Source of the DNA: Heliocidaris erythrogramma
Taxonomy: Eukaryota > Echinodermata > Echinoidea > Camarodonta > Echinometridae
Assembly (NCBI GenBank): GCA_025617745.1
Contig: CM046867.1
Span: 24,420,705 to 24,484,704 of the forward strand
Reading direction: 5' to 3'
DNA: 64,000 nucleotides
The notes under the pieces were generated by a model. The model worked only from the letters and a program-made list of their open reading frames with translations. It was not told the origin of the DNA and did no database searches. This document shows positions 19,701 to 26,378 of the stretch, in pieces; the first letter of the stretch is position 1; each line of letters begins with the position of its first letter. The position numbers and the translations under genes are program-made.

Positions 19701-22378
19701 TCATGATTGGAGGTATAGGATCTGTTGCTATTATTTAAGAAAAATCTTAATAAAGAATGAAGAAAATTGATAAATTATCCGTAGTAAGTCTATTCTAAAC
19801 TGATTGGAACAACATATTGGAAATATTTGGCCCAAGGTATCTTGTGTTAAAAACTAATTTCTGCCTCTCTTGTTGATCCACCCTTTAGATCTTTGAGCTG
19901 CCGATGAAGCCGATCGGCAACTATATCTTATATATTTTAAGGGCATTCCCTTATAAAATACAGACCCTTCTTATTGTCTGTTGGCAAATCCTAATTTTGT
20001 ACTGATACTAATTCTAATACATGTCTTAAACAACCTTGTAAAGAGTTACTAAAATGAATAACCGGTGGAATTTATTTATTATTTTTATTTCTGCATGATA
20101 CATGGCATTGCATAGTATGATCGTTATGACCAAACAAAAAATGACAATAAGTATGAGTAACTCAATAACAGAATAAAAGGAAAATATGATCATAATACAT
20201 GTACAATATATGGATAATGTAGTAACATGCAGAGGTATGGCAATATAAGATAAAGCTTAAAGTATTGCAATACCTTTCCATTTTGTAAATAATAAATGGA
20301 AAATACCTAATGATGACATTAACAACAAACTTTATTTACAAAATAACGTAGAATATAATAACGTAGAACAAAATAACGTAGAATAAAAAAAACACAGAAC
20401 GTAGAATGATGTCCTTGCGTACCAGTCGACTAAGTGGACGTGCAATTCTAAAAGTCCCTATAGTCAATCTTGTGTACCCTCAGATAACATTTCAGATAAC
20501 CTGTGAGACCGACATTGATGGTCCCGTTGGCCGTCGGTCTTGTGGCGGCGTTCTAACTTTTTAGGTATTTTCACTTGCCATTTTTTTAGTATCAATTTTT
20601 TTTTTATTGCTAACAATATAATATCATTCCATGCCATAACATAACTACAGGAGCCATACATCTGGATGACTGCCCAGTTCAGTACCTAATCCCTATCTAC
20701 CTGATCACTATGGGATCAGTTTATATTGTAAAGACAGTGATTAATCTGAAGGGGCGAGTTCAGCGCTCGAGGCTCCCACAAGAAGAACAGGCTGAATTCC
20801 AACCAAACAAAGTGGAGAGCGGAATCCGCCACTTTTTTGTAATATTCTGCATCGGGTTTTTCATCGCTGGTAATTATTTCAAACTTTTTCTTCTCTCTAT
20901 TTGTCTTCCAAACATATTAAATTTATATTTTTTGATTGTTACTCGGTAGGATCGTTTTCTATTCGGAGGACCAGTGGCAAAGCGCTATTTACATAACAAT
21001 TTGAGTACTACCCCAGGGAAGCGGCGTTTCAGAAAAAATAAAAATAATGACATTTTCGTGTCCGACAAATGGGAGAATTGACCGTGAATACGTCACAATC
21101 ACTGAACTCTAGTACGTAGAGTCGCAGATTGCCAATGTGAGATCTGAATGATTTTAGTGATCTCAATTTCCAAACATTCATTTTTGCTTATTACGCTCGA
21201 TTTCTTTCAAACTTGACCATCTGCATGTTTCTTCTATGTTTCTGCTTTCACACAAATCAACTTGTATCACATATTGGATCGCCCTTTAAGTACAAAAATA
21301 TGTCCCATTTTGTGCTCTCGGTAGCAATTTAAAGGGAACGTGGACCCTGATTACGAGTTTATTTTGAATTAAAGAAGCAGAAATATTAAAGAAACAGATC
21401 AGCGAAAGTTTGGGCAAGGTACGGTAAGAAATAAGAGAGTGATGATTGTTTTAAAGTTGTAATCAATCAAACACAAATTGGCAACTCCTTGACGTATCTT
21501 GCGAGCTCCTCTACCATTCTCCCTATAACCCAAAAATCATTGTTTCCATTCACTCTAAAGAAAACATTCAAACATACATGCACCTTAGATATGATCATTG
21601 CTCATATATTCTTACACAAATCTTGTCTGAAACAAATCTGTTCCTTCATCAGAAACTAAGAAAATGAAAGTTTATGACATTTTCTGTACTGAGCAAATGG
21701 AAGAGAAGCTCGCAAGATACGTCATCACAGAGTTGCCAATTTGTGTTTGAGTGATTACAACTTCAAAAATTCATAAATTTCTAAAAGGATTTTGCTTTAA
21801 CTTTTACTAATCTATTTCTATCATATACCAGGGTGGACTACACTTGAAAATATGAAAAACTTTTTATTGTTGTTTTAGTTGCCGCTTCTCAGATAATTTT
21901 GGCGTAAAAGGGCGCCCTAAATGTGATAACATTTTTTTCCCTTTCTTTCCATGTTCTTTTTTTTGTGAGAGATTTCCGGACTTTTGCCCCCCCCCCCCCC
22001 CCTCCCGTTCCAGTAAATCGTGTACCAGCCAATGACCCATAATCATCTAAAAGGTTCACCTCTGATCTCCTTAACCATTCTTATTCAGCCATAGGACTGT
22101 TAAACCCATGCATGTCTGTACGTTTTAATTTTCATGGTTTGATAATTTATCTGTCTTTTGTCAAATTTCCAGGGAATGTGTGGATCTATGGGATCTACAA
22201 GCCCAACACCACGGACAGTACTGCCAATGATTACTGCGATCCGACACTCTATTATTTCGCTTTCTGGGTGACAACTGTCTGCTATATCATCGGAGCTCTC
22301 TTCTGTTTCTGTGTTTGTTGTGGGGCAACAGCTACAGGTGTCTCCAACACAGACGCTGAAAAGGAAAACCTCCCCTAG
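355..22378 (+). CDS. TMEM272-like multi-pass membrane protein, six exons, 225 aa
   Basis: Coding exons are 355-357, 4644-4719, 15385-15498, 18654-18713, 20651-20869 and 22173-22378. They sum to 678 nt (226 codons with the stop), and every junction has AG/GT and keeps frame. Intron 1 is phase 0 and the other four are phase 1. The protein has a proline-rich cytosolic N-terminus with a PPPY motif and a PPSY repeat (possible WW-domain ligands), then hydrophobic stretches around residues 50-85, 94-115, 145-165 and 185-210. Features that made me think of the TMEM272 family are GAIHLDDCPVQ followed by IPIYLI, the WIYGIYKPN segment, a YCDPTLYYFAFW segment and a Cys-rich last helix. Function in this family is largely unknown; membrane location is predicted. 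The introns are mostly repeats. No polyadenylation site can be fixed: AATAAA occurs several times, for example near 27026. Family assignment is from memory of family motifs. Confidence 0.8.
362..1195. other. Intron 1, 5' part: no gene seen
   Basis: AT-rich sequence with no recognisable coding or RNA signal. It includes a pure C run near 862-884. Confidence 0.5.
1196..1640 (-). repeat. tRNA-like (SINE-type) fragment split by a MITE
   Basis: Read on the minus strand, GGTTCGAATCC at about 1201-1212 is a perfect B box. GGTCTAGTGG, an A-box match, reads across the duplicated target bases at 1604-1613. A MITE inserted in this A box splits the two. The spacing between the boxes is far longer than in a normal tRNA, so this is a decayed tRNA-derived repeat rather than a gene. 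Confidence 0.4.
1292..1603. mobile_element. GGATCC-ended foldback MITE, 312 bp
   Basis: The ends are inverted copies (GGCGCGGATCCAGG on the left, CCTGGATCCGCC on the right). Perfect 10-bp target duplications CACTAGACCA lie at 1282-1291 and 1604-1613. The interior is G-rich, with a run of about 22 G near 1401-1422. A 10-bp duplication would suit a Mutator-like element, but no transposase is present. Related copies lie at 29908-30233 and 54189-54368. Confidence 0.8.
1945..2090. mobile_element. MITE with GGGCCCCATTT... inverted ends, 146 bp
   Basis: The left end GGGCCCCATTTCATAAAACT pairs with the right end ...GAAACAGGGCTC, and inner inverted runs are CTTGTTAT(C/T)AATAACAA. A close relative makes up 16071-16200, and the same end reappears inverted at 18195-18226, flanking the tyrosine recombinase gene. 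Confidence 0.75.
2454..2617. mobile_element. Near-perfect hairpin MITE, 164 bp
   Basis: The two halves are inverted copies over about 75 bp each: AATTGTGAGAAAT...GAGAGAATAATGGT...GAGGACAGCTCT on one side and its complement on the other. The spacer is a short AT-rich loop near 2530-2545. It sits in a (TA)n tract, consistent with a TA target. Transcribed, it would form a long hairpin. Confidence 0.85.
2620..3680. other. Intron 1 segment: nothing recognised
   Basis: AT-rich sequence with stops in all frames and no repeat structure I could support. Confidence 0.5.
3690..3935. repeat. GA-rich purine tract
   Basis: Continuous (GA)n-like purine sequence contains an imperfect internal duplication of about 110 bp (GAGAGATGAGATA...GAACGGAAAGAGAG, near 3765 and 3850). 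Apparent open frames here come from base composition. Confidence 0.9.
3936..4643. other. Intron 1, end: nothing recognised
   Basis: Mixed AT-rich sequence with a G run near 4072-4082, leading into the acceptor at 4643. Confidence 0.5.
4644..4719 (+). CDS. TMEM272-like exon 2, PPPY N-terminus
   Basis: The acceptor is a T-rich tract ending TTTACCAG at 4643 and the donor is AAG|GTTAGT at 4719/4720. All 76 nt are coding if ATG 355 is used, or coding from 4668 otherwise. It encodes the Ser/Pro-rich segment with PPPYEA and ends in phase 1. Confidence 0.75.
4720..6504. other. Intron 2 start: no gene; TGGGGGCGC motif recurs
   Basis: Non-coding AT-rich sequence. The word TGGGGGCGC with AT-rich surroundings recurs near 5469, 5582 and 5710, suggesting a decayed short repeat. 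Confidence 0.4.
6505..7471 (-). pseudogene. pol: integrase C-terminal part and pre-RT leader, broken
   Basis: Coding continues on the minus strand through the third catalytic residue (SQGALER near 7405-7425). Next come LLFATRDSPYESMGFSPFEL (7319 downward) and a chromo-like tail (LKARFSGPYTVKKKL and RVCHVNMLKEYF, about 6850-6990). A small duplication of TTTTTGAAGCC at about 7107-7135 and several frame changes break it. The reading peters out after HDVDVGDVKPIK, where RT would begin. Confidence 0.65.
7472..8632 (-). pseudogene. pol: aspartic protease followed directly by integrase
   Basis: The 386-codon frame has an aspartic protease at the start (DTGAAQSL, DTG at residues 6-8; LLGNNLAG at about 75-82). 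A spacer follows with CVVTRSQARR at 115-124. The integrase zinc domain has His 245 and 252 and Cys at 279, 282 and 285. The catalytic core begins at LVDCVGPLP (first Asp 317). The core breaks at residues 374-380, where a small deletion and frame change remove the second catalytic Asp. No reverse transcriptase lies between protease and integrase, as expected for Gmr1-type order. Confidence 0.75.
8724..9086 (-). pseudogene. gag nucleocapsid with CCHC zinc knuckle
   Basis: The 120-codon frame has CFHCNKPGHLKKSC, a perfect C-X2-C-X4-H-X4-C knuckle, preceded by a Lys/Glu/Ser-rich linker. The knuckle binds the element's RNA. The frame closes at 8724, before protease. Confidence 0.75.
9022..9615 (-). 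pseudogene. gag capsid-like region (Gmr1-like)
   Basis: The 197-codon frame starts with a region reading QGFDVAKNIRLVPKFDEEGV and a SCAN/capsid-like helical domain containing FEKVAKRLEWPKKYW and YRRKFRNM. Such proteins assemble the particle that packages the element's RNA. A second frame change occurs near 9060, just before the zinc knuckle. Confidence 0.65.
9602..10003 (-). pseudogene. gag N-terminal region, coiled-coil (Gmr1-like)
   Basis: This 133-codon frame begins MFVTCFIMTTIDVEVFVKRT, has a short helical domain (LSLGQLKLLRKDDLRAVCQHL), then a long charged coiled coil (EREEKQKQREMEREREREER). This is the usual start of gag in fish and echinoderm elements of this type. The frame ends at 9602, while capsid-like coding resumes in another frame from 9615, so a frameshift lies near 9605. 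Confidence 0.65.
10116..10131 (-). other. Primer-binding site, tRNA-Pro-like
   Basis: The minus strand reads TGGGGGCTTGTCCGGA, close to the tRNA-Pro-type primer sites of many gypsy elements and retroviruses. It starts 3 nt inside the LTR edge and about 110 bp before the first gag ATG (10001-10003). Confidence 0.7.
10135..11150 (-). repeat. Probable 5' LTR of the Gmr1-like element
   Basis: The inner edge is well placed: minus-strand sequence ends ...GATCATTACA directly before the primer-binding site. The outer edge is a guess at about 11150, where the minus strand begins TGTGATATCATT. With no second LTR in the window the length cannot be confirmed. Confidence 0.4.
10476..10645. repeat. GATGTC/GATGAAGTCCAA minisatellite in the LTR
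   Basis: A degenerate 6-bp period (GATGTC, GACGATGTC, AATGTC) passes into four 12-bp units GATGAAGTCCAA. Open frames on both strands here (Asp/Val-rich or Ile/Asp-rich) follow from the repeat. Confidence 0.85.
11402..11442. repeat. (TA)n microsatellite
   Basis: About 20 TA units form the left target of the Tc1-like element. Confidence 0.95.
11443..13088 (+). mobile_element. Tc1-like DNA transposon, about 1.65 kb
   Basis: The terminal inverted repeats are ACTGTTGGTCATAAAGGTG on the left and its complement on the right (CACCTTTATGACCAACAGTG, with one mismatch). It lies between TA tracts, consistent with a TA target. Inside is a DD34E transposase with one frameshift. Size, ends and catalytic spacing all fit the Tc1 branch of the IS630/Tc1/mariner superfamily. 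It lies in intron 2 of the TMEM272-like gene. Confidence 0.9.
11750..12752 (+). pseudogene. Tc1-type DD34E transposase with one frameshift
   Basis: The ATG at 11750 opens MPGPTATATRERVVALRQEG, the first helix-turn-helix. The frame shifts near 11830 (at ACTGATATCACAGAG) and then runs unbroken from about 11840 to the stop at 12750-12752. In the long 291-codon frame (from 11877) a second DNA-binding helix (SRLRRLWRRYHGINVSLSTV) is followed by the catalytic triad. The first Asp is in FTDESRF (residue 103), the second in QDDNARPH (193), and Glu in NPIEHAWD (228), with exactly 34 residues between the last two. Length is about 330 codons, usual for Tc1. Only one lesion is visible, so the copy is fairly young. 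Confidence 0.85.
13660..13728. repeat. (TA)n microsatellite
   Basis: An almost pure TA run with one phase slip near 13688. Confidence 0.95.
13866..14795 (+). mobile_element. LINE remnant: endonuclease end joined to 3' tail
   Basis: The translation near 13871-14065 reads MFPTRVTEQTVSLIYNIITD, then STDISDHFPVY. This is the C-terminal part of an APE-type LINE endonuclease with its SDH motif. Near 14340-14365 GPFIWNSV-like coding resembles the end of a LINE ORF2. The segment finishes in a (GAATT)n tail at 14774-14795, typical of a LINE 3' end. The RT is gone, so a large internal deletion joined the two ends. Confidence 0.55.
14796..15384. other. End of intron 2: nothing recognised
   Basis: Plain intronic sequence leading to the acceptor at 15384. 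Confidence 0.5.
15385..15498 (+). CDS. TMEM272-like exon 3, start of first membrane segment
   Basis: The acceptor follows a T-rich tract (TTATCCTTAG at 15384) and the donor is CAT|GTAAGT. It is 114 nt, phase 1 to phase 1. It encodes ASPPSYQSLFGQIKDERE, then the hydrophobic run SFIVSVAMILLGT. Confidence 0.8.
15499..16070. other. Start of intron 3: nothing recognised
   Basis: Unique-looking intron sequence without support for a gene. Confidence 0.5.
16071..16200. mobile_element. Second copy of the GGGCCCC-ended MITE, right end missing
   Basis: It aligns with 1945-2090 from GCCCCGTTTCACAAAAACTT through the ATGACAAATTTGCTCTCAGC block to TTATTGATAA. There it passes into the 151-bp hairpin instead of the MITE's own right end. 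A matching right end (ATAACAAGTTTTATCAAACG then AGGCCC) occurs 2 kb away at 18195-18226. Confidence 0.7.
16203..16353. repeat. 151-bp GC-rich hairpin
   Basis: Outer arms of 15 bp (16203-16217 and 16339-16353) enclose a perfect 35-bp inner stem (16232-16266 and 16285-16319). The loop itself folds (GGCGC AAC GCGCC). GTGCGGCGCAC recurs within each arm. It is 210 bp past the stop codon of the tyrosine recombinase on that gene's own strand, so it could sit in that gene's 3' UTR. Confidence 0.9.
16441..16530. repeat. 40-bp tandem repeat, 2.25 copies
   Basis: ATTTACATTGAAGTCTCAGT... starts at 16441 and 16481, with a partial third copy from 16521. It lies between the hairpin and the recombinase stop codon. 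Confidence 0.9.
16563..18020 (-). CDS. Crypton-type tyrosine recombinase, uninterrupted
   Basis: The frame has 485 codons; I prefer the start at codon 18 (17967-17969, MAACNEPRFRLLTEQELTDL), giving 468 residues. Residues 25-115 look like the N-terminal core-binding domain (SKSTKRTLKFGCSKLDSFAR). Residues 150-350 form the catalytic domain: Arg near 190-192 (CNRGRENL), NHSIRAT (His 312, Arg 315), SGHRSE (His 338) and the nucleophile in LKHYSR (Tyr 347), so all catalytic residues are present. The tail is Ser/Thr/Gln-rich. Such domains occur in Crypton DNA transposons and in host genes derived from them (KIAA1958, QRICH1, ZMYM2-4). The flanking MITE-like sequences and intronic antisense position favour a transposon over a host gene. 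No stops or frameshifts are visible, so it may be recent or under selection. Confidence 0.8.
   Translation of the reverse strand: MQFVWYCVIATLELWRKMAACNEPRFRLLTEQELTDLVDGTDSKSTKRTLKFGCSKLDSFARYTATNLENISVESLDTFLSTFYPAIRKEDGSNFTKRSMQAIRYAVQRRFVDERDFDICDKVKFPKSNKVFRAVMVKLKKEGKGTVQHKPIISHRDMEIIQTSDQMDCSTPKGLQNKVFVDIMTFFCNRGRENLRSMKPSDFSIQTDENGIRFMTKRDELTKNNREDKDESSNTGVMYELPNSEKCPVKSYLFYISKLNSNCPFLWQRPRETTPQDGEPWYANVPIGVNGIANKMKNISTNAGCAQPYTNHSIRATCINSLDRAGFESRDIMAVSGHRSESSLKHYSRTSGERKREMSMQLAANLYPSNSKATSSSNAECFSRSDVKNTPNRNRPVHTPLRPQNQSETVITQTENEISTACTSTREDQSTIVSSGSPHSQQVHEYRRFQRVSIQTQNQGSPQLCETSSRPQFNFSNCEVHIYNK
18021..18226. mobile_element. Recombinase 5' flank and inverted GGGCC-type end
   Basis: At 18195-18226 ATAACAAGTTTTATCAAACG leads into AGGCCC, the inverted counterpart of GCCCCGTTTCACAAAAACTT at 16071. 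The recombinase gene is therefore bracketed by the two ends of the same repeat type. Either they are the ends of the recombinase element or it inserted inside a MITE. Confidence 0.5.
18654..18713 (+). CDS. TMEM272-like exon 4, hydrophobic segment
   Basis: The exon is 60 nt between acceptor TACCTTTACAG and donor ATTG|GTAAGTA, phase 1 at both ends. It encodes only membrane residues (FVTLIMAILLAVPIAMIVI), completing the first hydrophobic block. It is too short to stand out as an open frame and was found from its splice sites and frame continuity. Confidence 0.75.
18727..18785. repeat. AT-rich inverted repeat
   Basis: TAATATATGATATTAATAT is followed by ATAATATCATATATTAT, a palindrome of about 60 bp just after the exon 4 donor. 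Confidence 0.6.
19137..19205. repeat. Palindrome beside the SINE
   Basis: TTTCATTCGGTGAAAGATGA...GATCCATT and its inverted copy AATGGATC...CATCTTTCACCTCATGAAA meet at about 19170. A wider inverted pair, GTGCAATGGACAGAAT (near 19123) and ATTCTGTCCATTGCAC (near 19489), brackets the SINE. Confidence 0.75.
19201..19488 (-). mobile_element. tRNA-derived SINE with (ATT)n tail
   Basis: On the minus strand it starts GGAGGTGTCGTGGTTTAGTG. It has an A box (TGGTTTAGTGG) and a B box (GGTTCGAGTCC) at normal tRNA spacing. A body of about 200 bp follows with ...GGAGCGCCTTGAGCACC... and TATATAAATACCCAATATT, then (ATT)n at 19201-19225. RNA polymerase III boxes are intact. Confidence 0.8.
19489..20640. other. 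Rest of intron 4: no gene; short AACGTAGAA repeats
   Basis: AT-rich intron sequence. ATAACGTAGAA is repeated imperfectly at about 20340-20407. Nothing else is supported. Confidence 0.5.
20651..20869 (+). CDS. TMEM272-like exon 5, family signature and loop
   Basis: The acceptor is ATAACTACAG and the donor GCTG|GTAATT. It is 219 nt, phase 1 to phase 1. It carries the family-like GAIHLDDCPVQYLIPIYLI, a charged cytosolic loop (RVQRSRLPQEEQAEFQ), and the start of the next membrane segment (HFFVIFCIGFFIAG). Confidence 0.85.
21330..21840. mobile_element. Foldback MITE in and after intron 5
   Basis: Inverted arms read GTTGTAATCAATCAAACACA...GGCAACTC...ACGTATCTTGCGAGCT (about 21457-21507) and the complement AGCTCGCAAGATACGTCATC...GTTGCCAATTTGTGTTTGAG... 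(about 21707-21762). Outer edges near AAAGGGAACGTGGACCCTG and CAGGGTGGACTAC are approximate. Confidence 0.6.
22173..22378 (+). CDS. TMEM272-like exon 6, C-terminus and stop
   Basis: The acceptor is CAAATTTCCAG. The exon encodes NVWIYGIYKPN, an NTT sequon, a loop with DYCDP, the last helix (YYFAFWVTTVCYIIGALFCF), a Cys cluster and a short acidic tail ending ENLP. The stop TAG is at 22376-22378. Confidence 0.85.
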
Positions 22379-22868
22379 ATTACGAAGATGCTGATTAGAC
22401 GATGATGGTGGTGGTTTTTATGCGTCCCCATATTTATAACGTATTAACAAAAGACAACTAGGCTATGTTCTATTTATGCAGTATGATTTAGCCGCCTCAC
22501 CCCCTCCTCCGCTTGAAGTCCAAGAAATCAAATACACTGTATATGTATAGCCTGCCGTGGGCCTTCGGTACACGGGGTTACCCCTCCCCCTTGTTCATAA
22601 CATTTTCTGGGGACGCCATTGAGGAAAGGAAATATGAGGCGCCCATGCTATGACACAATTTTTCTTCTCAGGTTTTATTGCTTTTATTTAGGGGCTGCAA
22701 ATGGAGAAGGGGCATATGTTGGCTTCGCCTATGCTGGATATACCACCGATGTTAACGTTATTGTATCTGTTCGCTACATAAATGCTTTGTGTTAAATGTA
22801 TTCAGAGACGTGTTCAATTAAGCAAAGAATTGTATGGTGTTGACTCAACAGTTTTACGCTTACTCATT
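22379..22868. other. Downstream of the TMEM272-like stop; probable 3' UTR start
   Basis: Contains a GATGATGGTGGTGG stretch after the stop. No nearby AATAAA could be tied to the gene. Confidence 0.4.
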
Positions 22869-22869
22869 C

Positions 22870-25685
22870 TTAACCCTAAAAGGGCCGGGGTGGAATCCAC
22901 CCCCACCCCCAGACGTTTCTCGCGATATGTCCGCAACGCACAAAGCAGTCGCCGCAGCGTTTCATGACTTTTTTCTTTCGAATCTCACGCATCTTTTGAG
23001 ACCAAATTCACGATGTCAGGGCATGCGGTTTCAAAGTTACGCAACATATCGTACATGCACGTCAGACCGAAAATTGCTCAAAAACGTGATTTCATGTATA
23101 ATTTTCAATTTTCAATTTTCAGCCAAAATTTAGAAATCTATGAATATTTTTACATTTGCTAATTGAAATTAATTTATTTTATGCTGTTTGCGAAAGTGTC
23201 CCCGACAAATTTCATCAAAAAAAAAAAAAAAAATCATAAGAAATTTTAAAGGTTGACTAAATTAGAGAGAAAATGGGTGCTCTTTCCATGTAGTTTTGCC
23301 TTCTAATCACGAATCTGCCAATTGATTGTCCAAATTATGTCTTGTTTTTGGCGAAAAAAGGGGAAAAGTAGAGGTTTTGGGACCGTTCCTTAAAACTCGT
23401 GAGCTGATTGGCTAACCCCCAAGTGACGTATGAAAAGTAAGAGGCACAAGATCTGCAGGCTGCAGCATATAATATTGTACACAGAATGCGGTATTTGACC
23501 CCTCTGTTCAACGGACAATTAATGAAAAAAGGAAATTAATCAATATAATCTTAGGAGTGAATAATCATTAGCAATATATTTTCTACAAGATCAGAAAACG
23601 CTTTTGCCCAAATATACAGCTCTTGTTTTGTTTTTAGCTTTTCTTTAGCTTTTCACGCATAAACGCGTGCACAGCCGTTTTATGCGTCTGTATGTACAAT
23701 GTCCTACACATCTTTAGTACGGCAGTGACTATGTTCCCCTCGTACATAGCGACTGGTGAACGCTTTTGTTTTGTTTATTTCACTTACGGTTTTTTAGCTC
23801 ACCTGAGCCTAAGGCTCGAGTGAGCTATTGCGATGGAAATTTGTCCGTCGTCCGTCGTGCGTCGTCCGTTAACTTTTTACATTTTCATCTTCTTCTCCAA
23901 AACCCATGATCGGAATTCAACCAAACTTGGTAGGAATCATCCTTAGGGGTAGGGGACCCAAAGTTGCTAAAATGGTACATGTGGCCCCCAGGGGGGCCCA
24001 GGGGGAGGGCCCCCAATTGTAAAAGCTATGTAAATTTCAAACATCTTCTTCTCCAGAACCAGGCATAGCTCAGACTTGGTATTGTGTATGGAGATACCTC
24101 TATAGACGAAAAATGAAAGTTGTTCATGAATTTTTTCTTGGTGGCCCTATAGGGGGTCTTTGGGTTAACATACTGGAGGGGGGGGTGGGGCAAGTTGTCC
24201 ACCATCCATAAACTTTTTACATTTTCAGCTTCTTCTCCAAAACCCATGGAATTTAACCGAACTTGGTAGGAAGCTCAGACTTGGTATTGTGTATAGAGAT
24301 ACCTCTATAGATGAAGAATGAAAGTTGTTCATGTGCTAGAGAGAACATGCACCAGATGTGAATTGATCCACCTCAGGTGAGCGTCGTGCCCCCCAGGGCT
24401 CTTGTTTTTTACTGCACTTTATATAGTACGTTAGTACTGATTTAGATTTTGGCTGAATTCGAGTAACTTATATAAAGAAAGGAAAAGTGCCCGCGATTCC
24501 GAGTTGGAGGACTTTTCTGAGCCATGCAGATACGAACTCTGATTTATCAGATGATTTATCAGACCCCGAAGGCAAAGAAGCTCGAGTGGCAAGGGGAAAT
24601 TCGACCATATTAAAATTATGTTTGAACCCCTCGCAGAATACGGTGAAGGGCCGTGGCCGGGTGAAGTAACTCCAGGGAACAGATTGGAAGACTTGACTCC
24701 AAGTCTGATCGTTGGAATAGCTGAATCTTTTATAGCTAGCTTATCCTTCTCTTCATGCCAAATTCGGAATACAGGCCAGGATCCTCAAAATCATCTTCGG
24801 CAAAGTGATCGCTGCAGATTGTACTCCACTCACTTGGCCGGCCCTTGCCACTCTGCCCGCGTGAGCTTTACTATTGCGACCCACAATTTCCGTAGATTTT
24901 CTTCTTTAGGAAAATGATGTAGGCTTCCACCATCTTTTAGGGGTCTTGCTACAGCCCGCAACTATACACCGATTAGGCAAGTTATTGATGAAACTGTGTC
25001 CCAAAATCAATTATTGTGAGGAATTAAACACACGAAAATACGCAATGCAAATGGTCGATGCGGTGAATATCATGCTCGGCTCCGGGCTGGGCCTGACGGG
25101 GGCCTCCGGGCGCGCACGGTATAGGTTAGTGGAATATTTTCCCTTACTTTTCATGCGTCACAGATCACGTGATCACGATGTCGCTTCGATGGGTTTTTTT
25201 AGGGGCGGGGCTTATGACTGTGTAAATGAGCAAAAATGTACTTTTCAAATGATTATAAAATATGACTGAATGCATAAAAAATTGTGTGATGGATATTTTT
25301 TGGCTCCTGATGACACCTTCCTACGAAAAATGGGCAATTATTTTTTTATTTTAGTGACCCCTTAAATACAATGAAATACATAAGAAATAAATTTTGATAC
25401 CGATTTTTTTTTCAAGTATATTTGCTAAGAATACTGGAAAGAGTGTCTAGACCAAAAATTAGCATATTTTGAGCTTTATTTAATGATTTAGACTTTTTAG
25501 AGCAAAATTTTGATTTCATGCATAAATTTGCATAATTTATTAATGTGAAAATTTTTCGGAGCATTTAACTATACAGTTTTGTAGATTACGTTGTGGACGA
25601 TGCGCCTGCCGATTTTCGGCGCGATCGCGCGGTCGACGGTCCAAATATCAGGGGGGTGGATTCCCCCCCCCCCCCCCCCGGCTCA
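22870..25685. mobile_element. Possible large element with GGCCGGGGTGGAATCCACCC ends
   Basis: A GGTGGAATCCACCCC palindrome beside a CCGG run at about 22885-22905 recurs in inverted form at 25658-25682 (GGTGGATTCCCC...CCGG). The 2.8 kb between contains the AGCTCACCTGAG repeat and non-repetitive stretches, including an open region at 24603-24800 (MFEPLAEYGEGPWP). I could not confirm a target duplication. Boundaries and unity of the element are tentative. Confidence 0.3.
23797..24404. mobile_element. AGCTCACCTGAG-ended repeat, about 608 bp
   Basis: AGCTCACCTGAGCC at the left and CACCTCAGGTGAGC at the right are inverted. Inside are GTCCGTCGTCCGTCGT, CATCTTCTTCTCCAAAACCC and AAACTTGGTAGGA, a block common in marine invertebrate genomes. 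An internal direct duplication repeats AGCTCAGACTTGGTATTGTG... near 24067 and 24273. Confidence 0.65.
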
Positions 25686-25990
25686 GTATTTACACACTAA
25701 GGTGAGGACAAATTAGTGATTAAAACGATGAATAAATTTGGTATGTATAGCGTGGTATAGTGTTTCGCCTGTATCTCTAGAAAAGAAATTCAGAGTAAAC
25801 ATTCTTGTATAGGAAAATGTTGGATTATATGTTTCTTTGAAGATAACCCTTTAAAAGAATACCATTCAACCTTTAAATAAGAAAGTCTTTATATAAAAAC
25901 TGCTTCAAGATATTTATACCGAATGTAATAGAGTTTTAATTCTGAGTTTAGGACCGTTGCGATTTTTGCAATAGTCCTAATACTGTGTTG

Positions 25991-26375
25991 AGGGCTGGTC
26001 GCATTTTTTCCGATAACGATAATGAAAACGAAAACGAGATTTTTATAAGGTACACACTAGAGCTAAAATAGACACGAGCATTCTCACACGTACTCACCAT
26101 ATACAATAAAGTAGGGTTTACCTTTAATTTTTTTTTAATTTAATTTTTTTAACCTCGAACAAACACTTTTGTTTGCCAACATAAAAAACAAAATTTAATT
26201 TACATTAAGACTAAATAAAATGGTTAAAGAAAAACCTCGGTTAACTAAAGGACCCCATCCCCTCACCCCCAAGTGAAGATTATCCTTCCTGGTATAAAAA
26301 CCATTCCTGAAAAAAATGCTACTTCAAAAGATAACTTGTTATCGATATCGTTATCGGACAAATATGACCAGCCCT
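25991..26375. mobile_element. MITE with AGGGCTGGTC ends and TTG duplication, 385 bp
   Basis: The left end AGGGCTGGTCGCATT...TCCGATAACGAT matches the inverted right end ATCGTTATCGGA...GACCAGCCCT. The 3-bp direct repeat TTG lies at 25988-25990 and 26376-26378. Three-base targets are typical of PIF/Harbinger elements, but no transposase is present. Confidence 0.7.
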
Positions 26376-26378
26376 TTG

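Noticed and set aside
24487..25269. A host gene related to repeated P2X7-like C-terminal domains (MFEPLAEYGEGP stretch)
   Set aside because: The resemblance is limited to a few residues, no splice structure could be followed, and it lies within repeat-like sequence.
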